Shown here: piece by piece, positions 22,354 through 30,216 of the stretch
Layout: every line of letters begins with the position of its first letter
Position numbering within the stretch: position 1 is the first letter of the stretch
Origin: Pseudomonadota bacterium
GTDB lineage: Bacteria; Myxococcota_A; Polyangia; GCA-2747355
DNA: 64,000 nt
Direction of reading: 5' to 3'
Assembly: GCA_016711215.1 (NCBI GenBank)
Contig: JADJTL010000002.1
Location: forward strand, 682,001 to 746,000
Notes under the pieces: generated by a model
The model's input: only the letters and a program-made list of their open reading frames with translations
Told to the model about the DNA's origin: nothing
Databases searched by the model: none
Made by a program: the position numbers and the translations under genes

Positions 22354-23036
22354 CAGGTATTCGATCCGTCGTAGTAGGTCTCGAGCGCGCCGCGCAGCTT
22401 CGCGCGCGCCCGGTGCAGCAGCACCCGCTGATTAGTCTCGCTGACGCCAAGAACGCTACAGACTTCGTCGCTGTCACAGCCCTCGAGGTCGCGCAGCGAG
22501 ACCACCGCGCACTGCTGTGGGGGCAGCTCCTTCAGCGCCTGCTCGAGCCGCTCGAGGGCGGCGTGGCGCAGCAGCAGCCGCTCGGGCGTCTCGTCCTCCC
22601 AGCGCCGCGGTCCTCGGCTCCAATGCCCGTTGGCGTCGAAGCGCTGCGGGTCGACCGCGGGCTCTCCCTCCTCGTCGACAGCATCGAAGGCAGAGAAGGG
22701 GAGCGAGCGCCCCTCGCGCGCGCCGCGCGTACGCGCGCGATTGCTGAGGATGCGAAAGATCCAGGTCTTGAGGCTCGAGCGCCCCTCGAAACGCTCCAGT
22801 CCGTCGAGGACGGCAACCCAGGTCTCCTGGACGACCTCCTCGGCGACGGCGCGGCTCGCGACAAAGGCGGAGGCGAGGCGCAAGAGCGGCCCTTGAAAGC
22901 GCTCCAGGAGCTCGACGAAGGCTGCCTCGTCGCGCGCCCGCAGCCGGCTGATCAGCGCCTGATCGGCGGGCGACAGGTTGGGCGCAGCCGCGGCCTGCGT
23001 GAGGCCCGGGTCCTCGGCTTCGCCCTCGGCATGCAT
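22353..23036 (-). CDS. ECF-family RNA polymerase sigma factor
   Basis: 227 residues. Region 2 includes 'DEAAFVELLERFQGPLLRLA', 'EEVVQETWVAVLDGLERFEG' and 'SSLKTWIFRILSNRART'. Region 4 includes 'LKELPPQQCAVVSLRDLEG' and 'VLGVSETNQRVLLHRARAKLR'. The linker between them contains an aromatic motif ('FDANGHWSRGPRRW'). Cotranscribed with the zinc-finger anti-sigma and divergent from the Cys-rich lipoprotein and MNIO genes, which are its likely targets. Confidence 0.93.
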   Translation of the reverse strand: MHAEGEAEDPGLTQAAAAPNLSPADQALISRLRARDEAAFVELLERFQGPLLRLASAFVASRAVAEEVVQETWVAVLDGLERFEGRSSLKTWIFRILSNRARTRGAREGRSLPFSAFDAVDEEGEPAVDPQRFDANGHWSRGPRRWEDETPERLLLRHAALERLEQALKELPPQQCAVVSLRDLEGCDSDEVCSVLGVSETNQRVLLHRARAKLRGALETYYDGSNT

Positions 23037-23266
23037 CTCGCCACCCCCGCGATAGCTCGCGCCTCGCGCCTCATCGAAGGGCCCCTCGAAGGTCTGAGGT
23101 CGCCAACGCTAGCACCGGGCCAGCCGCAGTGCACGTCCGCCGCGGTCGGTCAGCGGGCTGAGGCTGTAACGTTTCGCCGCCGCGCTGGACTGTGAAGGGT
23201 CAGCAACACGATGCGGCCGCAGCGAGCGCAAGACGCCGCCGGCCCGAAAAGAAAAGGAGCTTCCTC
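23037..23266. promoter_or_regulatory. Divergent control region between the ECF sigma gene and the Cys-rich precursor
   Basis: 230 bp. A TGTAACG sequence at 23165-23171, about 95 bp before the precursor start, resembles the AAC-containing -35 boxes of many ECF promoters. I cannot assign a -10 box with confidence. AAGGAG at 23254-23259 is the ribosome-binding site of the precursor gene. Confidence 0.35.
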
Positions 23267-23599
23267 ATGTCACTGCGACCCAATGCCCCACGCAGCACGC
23301 TCGCGCGCAAGACCCTCTCGCTGGGCAGCCTCGCCATGGGCCTCAGCCTGGGCGGCCTGGGCCTCAGCCTCGGTGGCTGCGCCTCGACCCAAAGCCAGGC
23401 CAAGTCAACGCCGGCCGCGGCGGCCAAGGGCGCCGAGCAAAGCTGCGGCAAGGGTGCTGGAATGCAGGGCGCCCCCGGCAAGGGCGGCGAGAAGAGCTGC
23501 GGGCAGGGTAGCTGCGGTGCGAGCAAGGACAAGAAGGGCGGCGAAATGGGCGGCGAAAAGGGCGGCGAAAAGAGCTGCGGCCAAAGCAGCTGCGGCTAG
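23267..23599 (+). CDS. Cys-Gly-repeat lipoprotein, predicted precursor peptide of an MNIO system
   Basis: 110 residues from the ATG after AAGGAG. A signal peptide with repeated 'LSLGGLG' ends in the lipobox 'SLGGC' (Cys38). The mature part is low-complexity Gly/Lys/Glu/Ser with five more cysteines (60, 78, 83, 104, 109) in the motifs 'EQSCG', 'EKSCGQGSCG' and 'EKSCGQSSCG'. The two double motifs share a five-residue Cys spacing, the same as in the EGKCGEGKCG repeats of HvfA-type substrates. Next to a DUF692/DUF2063 enzyme this is most simply a ribosomally made peptide whose Cys residues are oxidatively modified, as in bufferins and HvfA, which act against copper. Lipidation is predicted from sequence; modification and metal binding are inference. 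Confidence 0.75.
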   Translation: MSLRPNAPRSTLARKTLSLGSLAMGLSLGGLGLSLGGCASTQSQAKSTPAAAAKGAEQSCGKGAGMQGAPGKGGEKSCGQGSCGASKDKKGGEMGGEKGGEKSCGQSSCG

Positions 23600-23625
23600 G
23601 GTGGCTGCCGCTTGAGCCCTGCCAT

Positions 23626-23668
23626 CACCGAGGGGCAGCGCGCGCTGCCCCTGACACGCCCCTCGGTG
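23626..23668 (+). promoter_or_regulatory. Mutually exclusive hairpins between precursor and enzyme genes
   Basis: A perfect 22-bp palindrome occupies 23631-23652 (arms aggggcagcg... and ...cgctgcccct). Its left arm is also part of a second inverted repeat, caccgagggg (23626-23635) with cccctcggtg (23659-23668). Only one of the two stems can form at a time. Located 27 bp after the precursor stop, it could be an attenuator or processing site that keeps precursor mRNA in excess over enzyme mRNA. Confidence 0.5.
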
Positions 23669-23701
23669 GGTGCCATGCGTTGGCGCGGCCAAAGTAGGTA
23701 C

Positions 23702-23772
23702 GGCCTGCTGGGCCGGCCTGTTGGTGCCGGCCTGTTGGGCCGGCCTTTGGGTGCGGCCTGTTGGTGCCGGCG
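23702..23772 (+). repeat. Degenerate 13-14-bp tandem repeat in the precursor-enzyme spacer
   Basis: About five consecutive copies of a unit like GGCCTGTTGGTGCC, ending 25 bp before the enzyme start. Non-coding in the annotated frames. Confidence 0.75.
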
Positions 23773-23796
23773 GGCCGCGCCCAGGGGAGAGGGAAG

Positions 23797-25506
23797 ATGG
23801 CAGGCTCCAGGCCTCGGCGACACGATCACGCGGTGACCCTGCGTCGGGGCGTCGGCGCCTTCGGGGTCGGGCTTCGTCGCCCGCACTTCGAGCAGCTCGA
23901 GCAACTTACGCAGGCCGTCGACTTCGTCGAGATCGTCAGCGAGAATTTCTTTCGCTTCGGCGGCAGGCCGCGCCAGGTGCTCGAGTCGCTACGCGGGCGG
24001 CTGCCGATCATCCCGCATGGTGTAGGCCTCTCGATCGGTGGTCCCGATCCGCTCAGCGAGCGCTACCTCGACGATCTCGACGCCCTGCTGCGTTGGCTCG
24101 ACCCGCCCTGGTTCTCCGACCACCTGAGCTACTCGTCGGCCTTCGGCGTCGAGTATCACGATCTGATCCCGCTGCCCTTCACCGAGCAGGCCGTGCGCCA
24201 GGTCGTGCAGCGGATCCAGCAGGTCCAGCGACGCTTGGGCCGACCCTTCATGCTGGAGAACCCCTCCTACTACCTCCGCATGCCCGGCGCTGAGATGACC
24301 GAGGCGGAGTTTCTGACCGAGGTCGTCGAGCGCGCGGACTGCGGGCTCCTGCTCGACGTCAACAACGTCTACGTCAACGCGACGAACCATCGCTATGACG
24401 CCGCCGCGTTCATCGACGCGATGCCCACGGACCGCGTCTGGCAGCTACACATGGCCGGGCATGACGCGAGCGGCGAGTTCCTCGTCGACACGCACGGGTC
24501 GGCGATCGTGCCCGCCGTGCTGCAGCTCTACGAGCATACGCTGCGACGGCTCGGCCCGACCTGGACGCTGGTCGAGTGGGACCATGACGTTCCGCCGCTC
24601 GCGCTGCTCTTGGCGGAGAGCGAGCGCCTATGCGTCACGGCCAGCCGAATCCTCGCGGAACCGCCGGCGGGCGCGGCCCATGCGAGCCCCGCGCCGACGC
24701 TCGCGCCTCCCAAGGCCGGGCACGGTCCACCGCCCGACGCCCAGCGCTCGATGCAGACGATGCACGCGCTGCTGCGCGGCCAGACTAGCGCTGAAGCGGC
24801 CGCCGCGGTGCTCGGTGCGCCGCTCGTGCGCCTGCGCGCTTACCAGCGCTTCGTGCGGGCGCATGTGCAAGGCGTCCTCGACAAAAACTACCCGACGCTG
24901 CGAGCCTTGCTCGGTGAAGCGCGCTGGCAGCCGCTCTGCGCCGCGTACTTTGCTCAGGTCCCCGCGCAGGAAGCCGAGCTCAACGCCGCGGCCGAGCAGC
25001 TCCCGGCCTTCATCGAAGCGCAGCTCGCGGCGGGCGCAAGCGCGCTGACTGCCTTCCACGCCGAGCTGGCCCTGGTCGAGTGGGAGGAGTTCGCTGCCTA
25101 CGTCGACCCCGCGCGCATTCCGGCGCCCGGCGAGCTGCAGCACCTCGCGCTCAACCCGACCTTGCGCGCGTTGCAGCTCCGCCACGCAGTCGGCAGCTTT
25201 CTCGCCGACTGGCGCGCCTGGGAGCGCGGCGAGCGGGCGGCTGCTCCCCCAGAGCCCGACGCCACGACCGCAGGCGAGACGGTCTTCGTGCTGCGTGATC
25301 CGATCACCCAGGGCTATCGGACCTGTGTCGCGGACGCCGCGTTGCTCTTGGCGTTCAAGGCGGCGCACGATCAATTGACCGTGCCGGCCGCAGCGGCGCT
25401 CGCGGGCGTCGATCAGGGCCGCGTCGAGCGGGCCCTCGCCGAGGCCACGGCGCTCGGTGTGCTCGTGGCGCCAACCACCGCACCTGCCGAAGGGCCTGAG
25501 GCCTAA
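23797..25506 (+). CDS. Fused MNIO (DUF692) oxidative enzyme and HvfC/BufC-like (DUF2063) partner
   Basis: 569 residues; ATG at 23797 preceded by GGGGAGAGGGAAG. Residues ~15-285 are a DUF692 TIM-barrel of the multinuclear non-heme iron oxidative (MNIO) family. Conserved metal-site segments are present: 'GVGLRRPHFEQL', 'VEIVSENFF', 'HGVGLSIGG', 'DHLSYSS', 'LDVNNVYVN', 'QLHMAGH', 'DTHGSAI' and 'VEWDHDVP'. A Pro/Ala linker (~286-315) leads to a DUF2063 domain ('MHALLRGQTSAEAAAA', 'RAYQRFVRAHVQGVLDKNYP'), the family of the substrate-binding partner HvfC/BufC. In described systems these are separate B and C genes; here they form one chain. The expected substrate is the Cys-rich lipoprotein just upstream. 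Confidence 0.9.
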   Translation: MAGSRPRRHDHAVTLRRGVGAFGVGLRRPHFEQLEQLTQAVDFVEIVSENFFRFGGRPRQVLESLRGRLPIIPHGVGLSIGGPDPLSERYLDDLDALLRWLDPPWFSDHLSYSSAFGVEYHDLIPLPFTEQAVRQVVQRIQQVQRRLGRPFMLENPSYYLRMPGAEMTEAEFLTEVVERADCGLLLDVNNVYVNATNHRYDAAAFIDAMPTDRVWQLHMAGHDASGEFLVDTHGSAIVPAVLQLYEHTLRRLGPTWTLVEWDHDVPPLALLLAESERLCVTASRILAEPPAGAAHASPAPTLAPPKAGHGPPPDAQRSMQTMHALLRGQTSAEAAAAVLGAPLVRLRAYQRFVRAHVQGVLDKNYPTLRALLGEARWQPLCAAYFAQVPAQEAELNAAAEQLPAFIEAQLAAGASALTAFHAELALVEWEEFAAYVDPARIPAPGELQHLALNPTLRALQLRHAVGSFLADWRAWERGERAAAPPEPDATTAGETVFVLRDPITQGYRTCVADAALLLAFKAAHDQLTVPAAAALAGVDQGRVERALAEATALGVLVAPTTAPAEGPEA

Positions 25507-25517
25507 TGCCTCGGGCC
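25493..25517 (+). terminator. Hairpin across the stop codon of the MNIO fusion gene
   Basis: Arms ggcctgaggc (25493-25502) and gcctcgggcc (25508-25517) pair at 9 of 10 positions around a 5-nt loop containing the stop. A second copy of tgcctcgggcc follows at once. There is no T-run; it may reduce read-through into the YceI gene. Confidence 0.35.
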
Positions 25518-25569
25518 GCATGCCTCGGGCCTAAGCGACAAGCCTAATCGAGCAGCAAGGAGTACTGCG

Positions 25570-26262
25570 ATGCGAAGCAAGAAGGGTGCGCCGGCGCTGC
25601 TGGCGCTGGCGGCGTTGTGGACGCTCGGCCTCGCTCCGGCGCAGGCCACGGCGGGCGCCAAGGGGGTGGTCTGGAAGCTCGATACCGTGCATTCCTCCGT
25701 GGGCTTCGCTGTCCGACACCTCGGGCTGAGCACGGTTCGCGGCCACTTCGAGGCCTTCGCCGCCGAGGTGCAGGCGGAGGCGCTCACCGGCAAGATCACG
25801 GCCCTGCGTGCCACGGCGCAGACCGCCACGATCAACACGGGCAACGCGCGGCGGGATGCGCACCTGAAGAGCGATGACTTCTTCAACGCGCCGGCCTATC
25901 CAACGCTGAGGCTCGAGCTTCGTCGCATCAACTGGAAGGGCACCGACTTCGAGGTGCTGGTCGACCTGACGATCCGGGACGTCAGCAAGCCCGTCGTCTT
26001 CAAGGGCTCGCTGATCGGCACTCACGACGTCGATTTTGGCGATGGGCGCCAGCGTCGCGCGGGCTATAGTGCGGAGGCGACAATCGACCGGCATGCCTTC
26101 GGGCTCAAGTTCGGCAAGCTCGCGGAGGGCGTTGCCGTCGTCGGTGCGCAGGTCAAGATCCAGATCGATCTGCAAATCTCGCGCAGGTTGGGCGCGACGC
26201 CCAGTCCCAGCGCGAGTCCCAGCGCCACTCCCACGGTGAGTCGTCTCGGCAAGAAGGGCTAA
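25570..26262 (+). CDS. YceI-family periplasmic protein
   Basis: 230 residues with an N-terminal signal peptide ('ALLALAALWTLGLAPAQA') and a YceI lipocalin-like domain: 'WKLDTVHSSVGFAVRHLGLS', 'TGKITALRATAQTATINTGN', 'RDAHLKSDDFFNA', 'FKGSLIGTHDV' and 'KLAEGVAVVGAQVKI'. The family forms a beta barrel that binds polyisoprenoid-type lipids; YceI genes are often induced by envelope, acid or metal stress. It lies 63 bp behind the MNIO fusion, preceded by AAGGAG, and may belong to the same transcription unit. The C-terminus has a short Ser/Pro/Thr tail. Confidence 0.9.
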   Translation: MRSKKGAPALLALAALWTLGLAPAQATAGAKGVVWKLDTVHSSVGFAVRHLGLSTVRGHFEAFAAEVQAEALTGKITALRATAQTATINTGNARRDAHLKSDDFFNAPAYPTLRLELRRINWKGTDFEVLVDLTIRDVSKPVVFKGSLIGTHDVDFGDGRQRRAGYSAEATIDRHAFGLKFGKLAEGVAVVGAQVKIQIDLQISRRLGATPSPSASPSATPTVSRLGKKG

Positions 26263-26305
26263 CAGCCCGGCGATCTATTGCTCCCGTCCGACCCGGCAGG
26301 TCCTC

Positions 26306-26971
26306 TCAGAGCCAGGCGAGGAGCTCGTCGAGCTGGTCGATGGTGGCGTCGGCAGGGTGACGGAGGCCGAGCATGAAGACGCCGGCGGCGCGCGTGGCCC
26401 CGCGGTCGCTGGCTGAGTCGCCGACGTAGACGGCCTCTGCAGCCGCGACGCCGAGGCGGCTGAGCGCGAGCTGCACGAGCGCGGGGCTGGGCTTCTCAGG
26501 CGCCTCGCCGGCCGCCGCGGTGGCCTCGAGCAGCGGCGCGAGGCCCTGCGTCGAGAGGACCTCACGCGCGAGCTGCAGCGGCGTGTTGGTGACGACGGCG
26601 CGGCGTAGGCCGCGCTCACCGAGCGCCTGTAACAGCGTCAGCGCGCCCGGCATAAGGCGCAGCTCAGCGAGCTGCTGCGGAAAGGTCTCGGCGTAAAACG
26701 CGCTCACGCGCGCCACCGAACACCCAGGAAAGTAGTCGCGTTGATCGGCGTCGGGTCCCTGGCCGAAGGTGCGCGCGAAGGTCTCGAAGTCGACGACGTG
26801 CCCACCGTAGCGCTGGGCCCCGAGCACGACCACGCGATGCCAGGCGCGGGCCGAGTCGATCAACACCCCATCGAGGTCGAAGAGCACGGCGCGCAGCCTG
26901 GGAGGCCAGCCGCGCGCGGCTGCGGCTGCCGGCCCCGCATCCCGCGCGAGCGGCGCGGCAGGCGTGCTCAT
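26306..26971 (-). CDS. HAD-superfamily phosphatase (phosphoglycolate phosphatase-like)
   Basis: 221 residues, HAD subfamily IA. Motif I 'FDLDGVLIDSARAW' supplies the nucleophile Asp; motif II is 'VVTNTPL', the motif III Lys is in 'APEKPSP', and motif IV is 'YVGDSASDRGAT'. A helical cap lies between motifs I and II. The substrate cannot be fixed from sequence; Gph and MupP are the nearest characterised relatives. Its start overlaps the stop of the membrane-anchored gene upstream (ATGA), so the two are cotranscribed. Confidence 0.85.
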   Translation of the reverse strand: MSTPAAPLARDAGPAAAAARGWPPRLRAVLFDLDGVLIDSARAWHRVVVLGAQRYGGHVVDFETFARTFGQGPDADQRDYFPGCSVARVSAFYAETFPQQLAELRLMPGALTLLQALGERGLRRAVVTNTPLQLAREVLSTQGLAPLLEATAAAGEAPEKPSPALVQLALSRLGVAAAEAVYVGDSASDRGATRAAGVFMLGLRHPADATIDQLDELLAWL

Positions 26972-27951
26972 GGCTTGGCGCTGGCGCCTGCGCGAGTGCC
27001 AAGCGCCAGGGGTGGTCGCGACGGCAGCTCGCGCGCGCCGCCGGCCGCCCAGCGATAGGTGGGAAAGAAGCTGTACTCGTCGCAGTTGTGTCGCGCGTAG
27101 AAGTCGACCACGTCGCGCCAGCCCGCGGGATCCTCCAGCGTCTTGCGCAGCGTATCCCAGGGCAGCACGCGGCAGGGCTGCAGCTCCGCGAAGGTATGCC
27201 CCGCGCTCGTGCGCTCGGCCATTCGCAGGCGCGGCGGATCGAGGCGGCTGACGTAGTAGTAGCTGAGGGCCGGGAGCTGCATCACCTCGACCCGCTCGAC
27301 GACGAGGCTATTGGCGTTGCGCAGCAGGCACTCGCTGCGAAACACCTGCTGCCGAGGCTTGAGCGCCAGGGCATTGTGCTCGATCGCCGCCTTGTTCTGG
27401 CAGGCGCCGGCCACGCGCGTGTCGATCCGATAGGCCAGGTAGTGCGGGGTGCGATTGGTGATGCTGAGCACGAGGTGCGGTGCCCGCATTCCCTGGCCCT
27501 CGGCCCCGACCCAAAGCCGTTTCGTCTGCAGCTGCAGCTTCAGCGAAGGCGTCAAGAGGACGCGCCGGCCCGCGAGCTCTTCCTCGCTGCTCAGCTCGGC
27601 GGCTGCGGGAAAGGCCGCGCGCATCGCTTCCGGGTCGGTCTTCGGCAGGTGGTACTCGACGCAGTCGGCCTCGAGCTGGGCGTGGAAGTAGCTCAGCTTG
27701 TAGCGGTAGGAGCTGACGGCCTCGCTCTCGGCGTCAGCCGGACCGGGTCGCGGCTGGGGCAGGGGGCTGTTATCGGTCAGCGCCCAGGCGATGCTGATCA
27801 GCATGATCCCGAGACTGAGCACACCCCAGGCGAGGCCGACTTGCCGTGGCGTCACCCCTGACCACAGCTCCGCGACGAGCCGCGCCAGGTCCCGCGCGCG
27901 GTCCAGGCTGCTGGGAGGCTGGTCGGACGCGTCAAGCTTCAGCGCGGCCAT
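26968..27951 (-). CDS. Membrane-anchored protein of unknown function
   Basis: 327 residues. After a ~38-residue cytoplasmic N-terminus there is one transmembrane helix (about 38-60, 'VLSLGIMLISIAWAL'), a Pro-rich linker, and a large domain expected to be periplasmic. That domain has four or five cysteines ('DCVEYHLPKTDP', 'VAGACQNKAAI', 'SECLLRN', 'ELQPCRVLPWD', 'HNCDEYSFFP'), consistent with disulfides. I do not recognise the domain. It is coupled to the HAD phosphatase gene by a 4-bp overlap. Confidence 0.7.
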   Translation of the reverse strand: MAALKLDASDQPPSSLDRARDLARLVAELWSGVTPRQVGLAWGVLSLGIMLISIAWALTDNSPLPQPRPGPADAESEAVSSYRYKLSYFHAQLEADCVEYHLPKTDPEAMRAAFPAAAELSSEEELAGRRVLLTPSLKLQLQTKRLWVGAEGQGMRAPHLVLSITNRTPHYLAYRIDTRVAGACQNKAAIEHNALALKPRQQVFRSECLLRNANSLVVERVEVMQLPALSYYYVSRLDPPRLRMAERTSAGHTFAELQPCRVLPWDTLRKTLEDPAGWRDVVDFYARHNCDEYSFFPTYRWAAGGARELPSRPPLALGTRAGASAKP

Positions 27952-28082
27952 GAATCACTCGCTTCGATCGAAGATGATGCGCCGACGATAGCCGCAAGCA
28001 TGCTCGGTGAGCAACTGGCCGCCGCTCGATCCGGACGCCGCCCTATCGGTCGCCGCGCGGGCGGCGCCCTGCCCACCTTGCG

Positions 28083-28703
28083 TTAGCCGGCCAGCGGCCC
28101 GACCGTCAGCGGCGGCAGCGACGCCGGCGCGACGGCGCTGGTGCCGCTCTCCCAGGATGGTGTGAGCGCGTGCGAGCGCCGCCGGCCGCGGGTCAGCAGG
28201 GGTCCCGCGGCGCCCCGTGGCCAGTGCTGCTCGATGTCCTCGAGGGCAGCGTTGAGCAGCAGCGCGGTAAAGTCCTCGGGCGTCAGGCCGGCGGCGACGG
28301 GCAGGCGCAGTCGCCGCGCCCAGGCGCGCCAGCGGGGCAGCGCCGCCTGCGCGACGATCAGCGCGCCGCCCGGTCGGAGCACGCGACGGGCCTCGGCGAC
28401 GAGGGCCGCCGTCTGCTCGCCGCGCTGGGCCGAAAAGAGCACGACCGCGGCGCAGCGTCCCGGCGCCAGCGGCAGCGCGGCGGCGCCAGCGACGCGGAAG
28501 CACGCAATATGCGCAGCCTGCCGCGCCCGACGCCGCGCCGGGCGGCGCAGCGCGCCCCAGAGCAGACCGGGCAGCAAGCGCTCCAGGGCGAGCGCCAACG
28601 CCAGCGGTCCCAGCACCAGCACTGGAGCGCGATCGAGCCCGGTCGGCACGACGACCTGCGCTCGCAGCTCGCGGGCCAAGGCCCGCCAAGGGAGGGAGGA
28701 CAT
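28083..28703 (-). CDS. Small SAM-dependent methyltransferase-like protein
   Basis: 206 residues. The segment 'LVAEARRVLRPGGALIVAQ' matches the post-motif I region of class I (type 11) methyltransferases, and 'GRCAAVVLFSAQRGEQTAAL' fits the motif II/III strand. The expected N-terminal GxGxG loop is poorly preserved ('VLVLGPLALALALERLLPG'), so it may be degenerate or bind SAM differently. It begins six bases past the end of the glycerol kinase gene on the same strand. Confidence 0.55.
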   Translation of the reverse strand: MSSLPWRALARELRAQVVVPTGLDRAPVLVLGPLALALALERLLPGLLWGALRRPARRRARQAAHIACFRVAGAAALPLAPGRCAAVVLFSAQRGEQTAALVAEARRVLRPGGALIVAQAALPRWRAWARRLRLPVAAGLTPEDFTALLLNAALEDIEQHWPRGAAGPLLTRGRRRSHALTPSWESGTSAVAPASLPPLTVGPLAG

Positions 28704-28708
28704 CGGGG

Positions 28709-30185
28709 CTAGGCGCGCGTCACGGCGCGGCGCCAGTCCGCCAGGCGCGCGGCGCGCTCCGCGCTCGCCGCCTCCGGCTCAAAGGTTCGTTCGGCTTGCC
28801 ACGCCGCGGCGATCGCCCCCTGGTCGGACCACACACCCGTGGCCAGCCCAGCGAGCAACGCCGCGCCCAGGGCCGTGGTCTCGGTGATCGCTGGCCGCAC
28901 CAGCGGGTGTCCGAGCAAGTCGGCCTGGAGCTGCATCAACAGGTCATTGGCTGCCGCGCCGCCGTCGACGCGGAAGCTGCCTAGCGCGGCCCCGAGATCG
29001 CCCGCCATCGCCTCCGCGAGCTCGCAGATCTGGTAGGCGATGCCCTCGAGCGTGGCGCGCGCCAGGTGCGCCGCCGTCGTTCCCCGGCTCAGCCCGCTGA
29101 TCACCCCGCGTGCCTCCGGGCGCCAGTGGTGCGCCGAGCCCGACGAGCGCGGGCACGAAGATCACGCCGCCGCTGTCGGGCACGCTGCGGGCGAGCGCCT
29201 CGATCTCCTCAGCATGGGCGATCAGCCCCAGGCCGTCGCGCAGCCACTGAACCGCCGCCCCCGCGATGAAGGCGCTGCCCTCGAGCGCGTAGCTGACCTC
29301 TTCGCCGAGGCGCCAGGCGACGGTCGTGAGCAGCCCGTGTTGCGAGGGCACCGGCCGCGCGCCCGTGTTGACCAGAAGAAAGGCTCCCGTGCCGTAGGTG
29401 CACTTGGCGTCGCCGCGCGCGAAGCAGGCCTGGCCGAAGAGCGCCGCCTGTTGGTCGCCCGCTGCCCCCGCCACCGGAATGCCGTCGGGGAGCCCCGGCA
29501 CGCCTTGCGTCAGCCCATAGACCTCCGACGAGCTGCGCACGGAGGGCAGCAGGGCCTCGGGGATAGCGAGCGGGGCCAGCAGCTCGGGCTCCCAGCGCAG
29601 CCCCTCCAGGTCGAAGAGCAGGGTGCGCGAGGCGTTGCTCGGATCGGTGACGTGCACCGCCCCGCCGGTGAGCTGCCAGATCAGATAACTGTCGACGGTG
29701 CCGAAGGCGAGCTCGCCGCGCTGCGCGCGGCTACGTTGTGGATCGTAGCGGTCGAGCAACCAGGCGAGCTTGGTGCCGGAGAAATAGGGGTCGAGCAGCA
29801 GCCCCGTGCGCCGGCGATAGAGGGGCTCCAAGCCCGCCGCGCGCAGCTCGGCGCAGCGCTCGGCGGTCCGTCGGTCCTGCCACACGATCGCGTGGTGCAG
29901 GGCCTCGCCGCTCGCGCGCTCCCACAGCAGCGTGGTCTCGCGTTGGTTGGTCACGCCGATGGCGGCGATCGTTCGCGCGGCACAGCCGGACGCGGGCAAC
30001 GCCCGCGCCAGCGCCGCGCCGACCGTCTGCCAGATCGCGCGCGGGTCATGTTCGACCCAACCCGGTCGGGGGAAGCGCTGCGGCAGCTCCTCGGTGGCCT
30101 TCGCGAGCACGCGCAGGGCCTCGTCGATGACCAGCACCGTCGTCCCCGTCGTCCCCTGATCAATCGCTACCACGCAGCGCGCCAT
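28709..30185 (-). pseudogene. glpK: Glycerol kinase, interrupted by a frameshift
   Basis: FGGY-family kinase that would phosphorylate glycerol to glycerol-3-phosphate. The 5' part from 30185 has 'AIDQGTTGTTVLVID', 'GVTNQRETTLLWER', 'FSGTKLAWLLDRYD' and 'TYGTGAFLLVNTG', all typical. At 'PALVGLGAP' the frame is lost near 29126-29130, where two bases seem to be missing (or one extra) before the expected Trp codon. The rest ('ARGVISGLSRGTTAAHLARAT', then 'RVDGGAAANDLLMQLQADLLG') continues in another frame to 28709. Both parts are otherwise intact with no further stops, so this is either a very recent lesion or a sequencing or assembly error. No glpF or glpD is nearby. Confidence 0.85.
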
Positions 30186-30216
30186 GCGCTCGTCCCCCTC
30201 TCGGTCGCAGGCGCGC

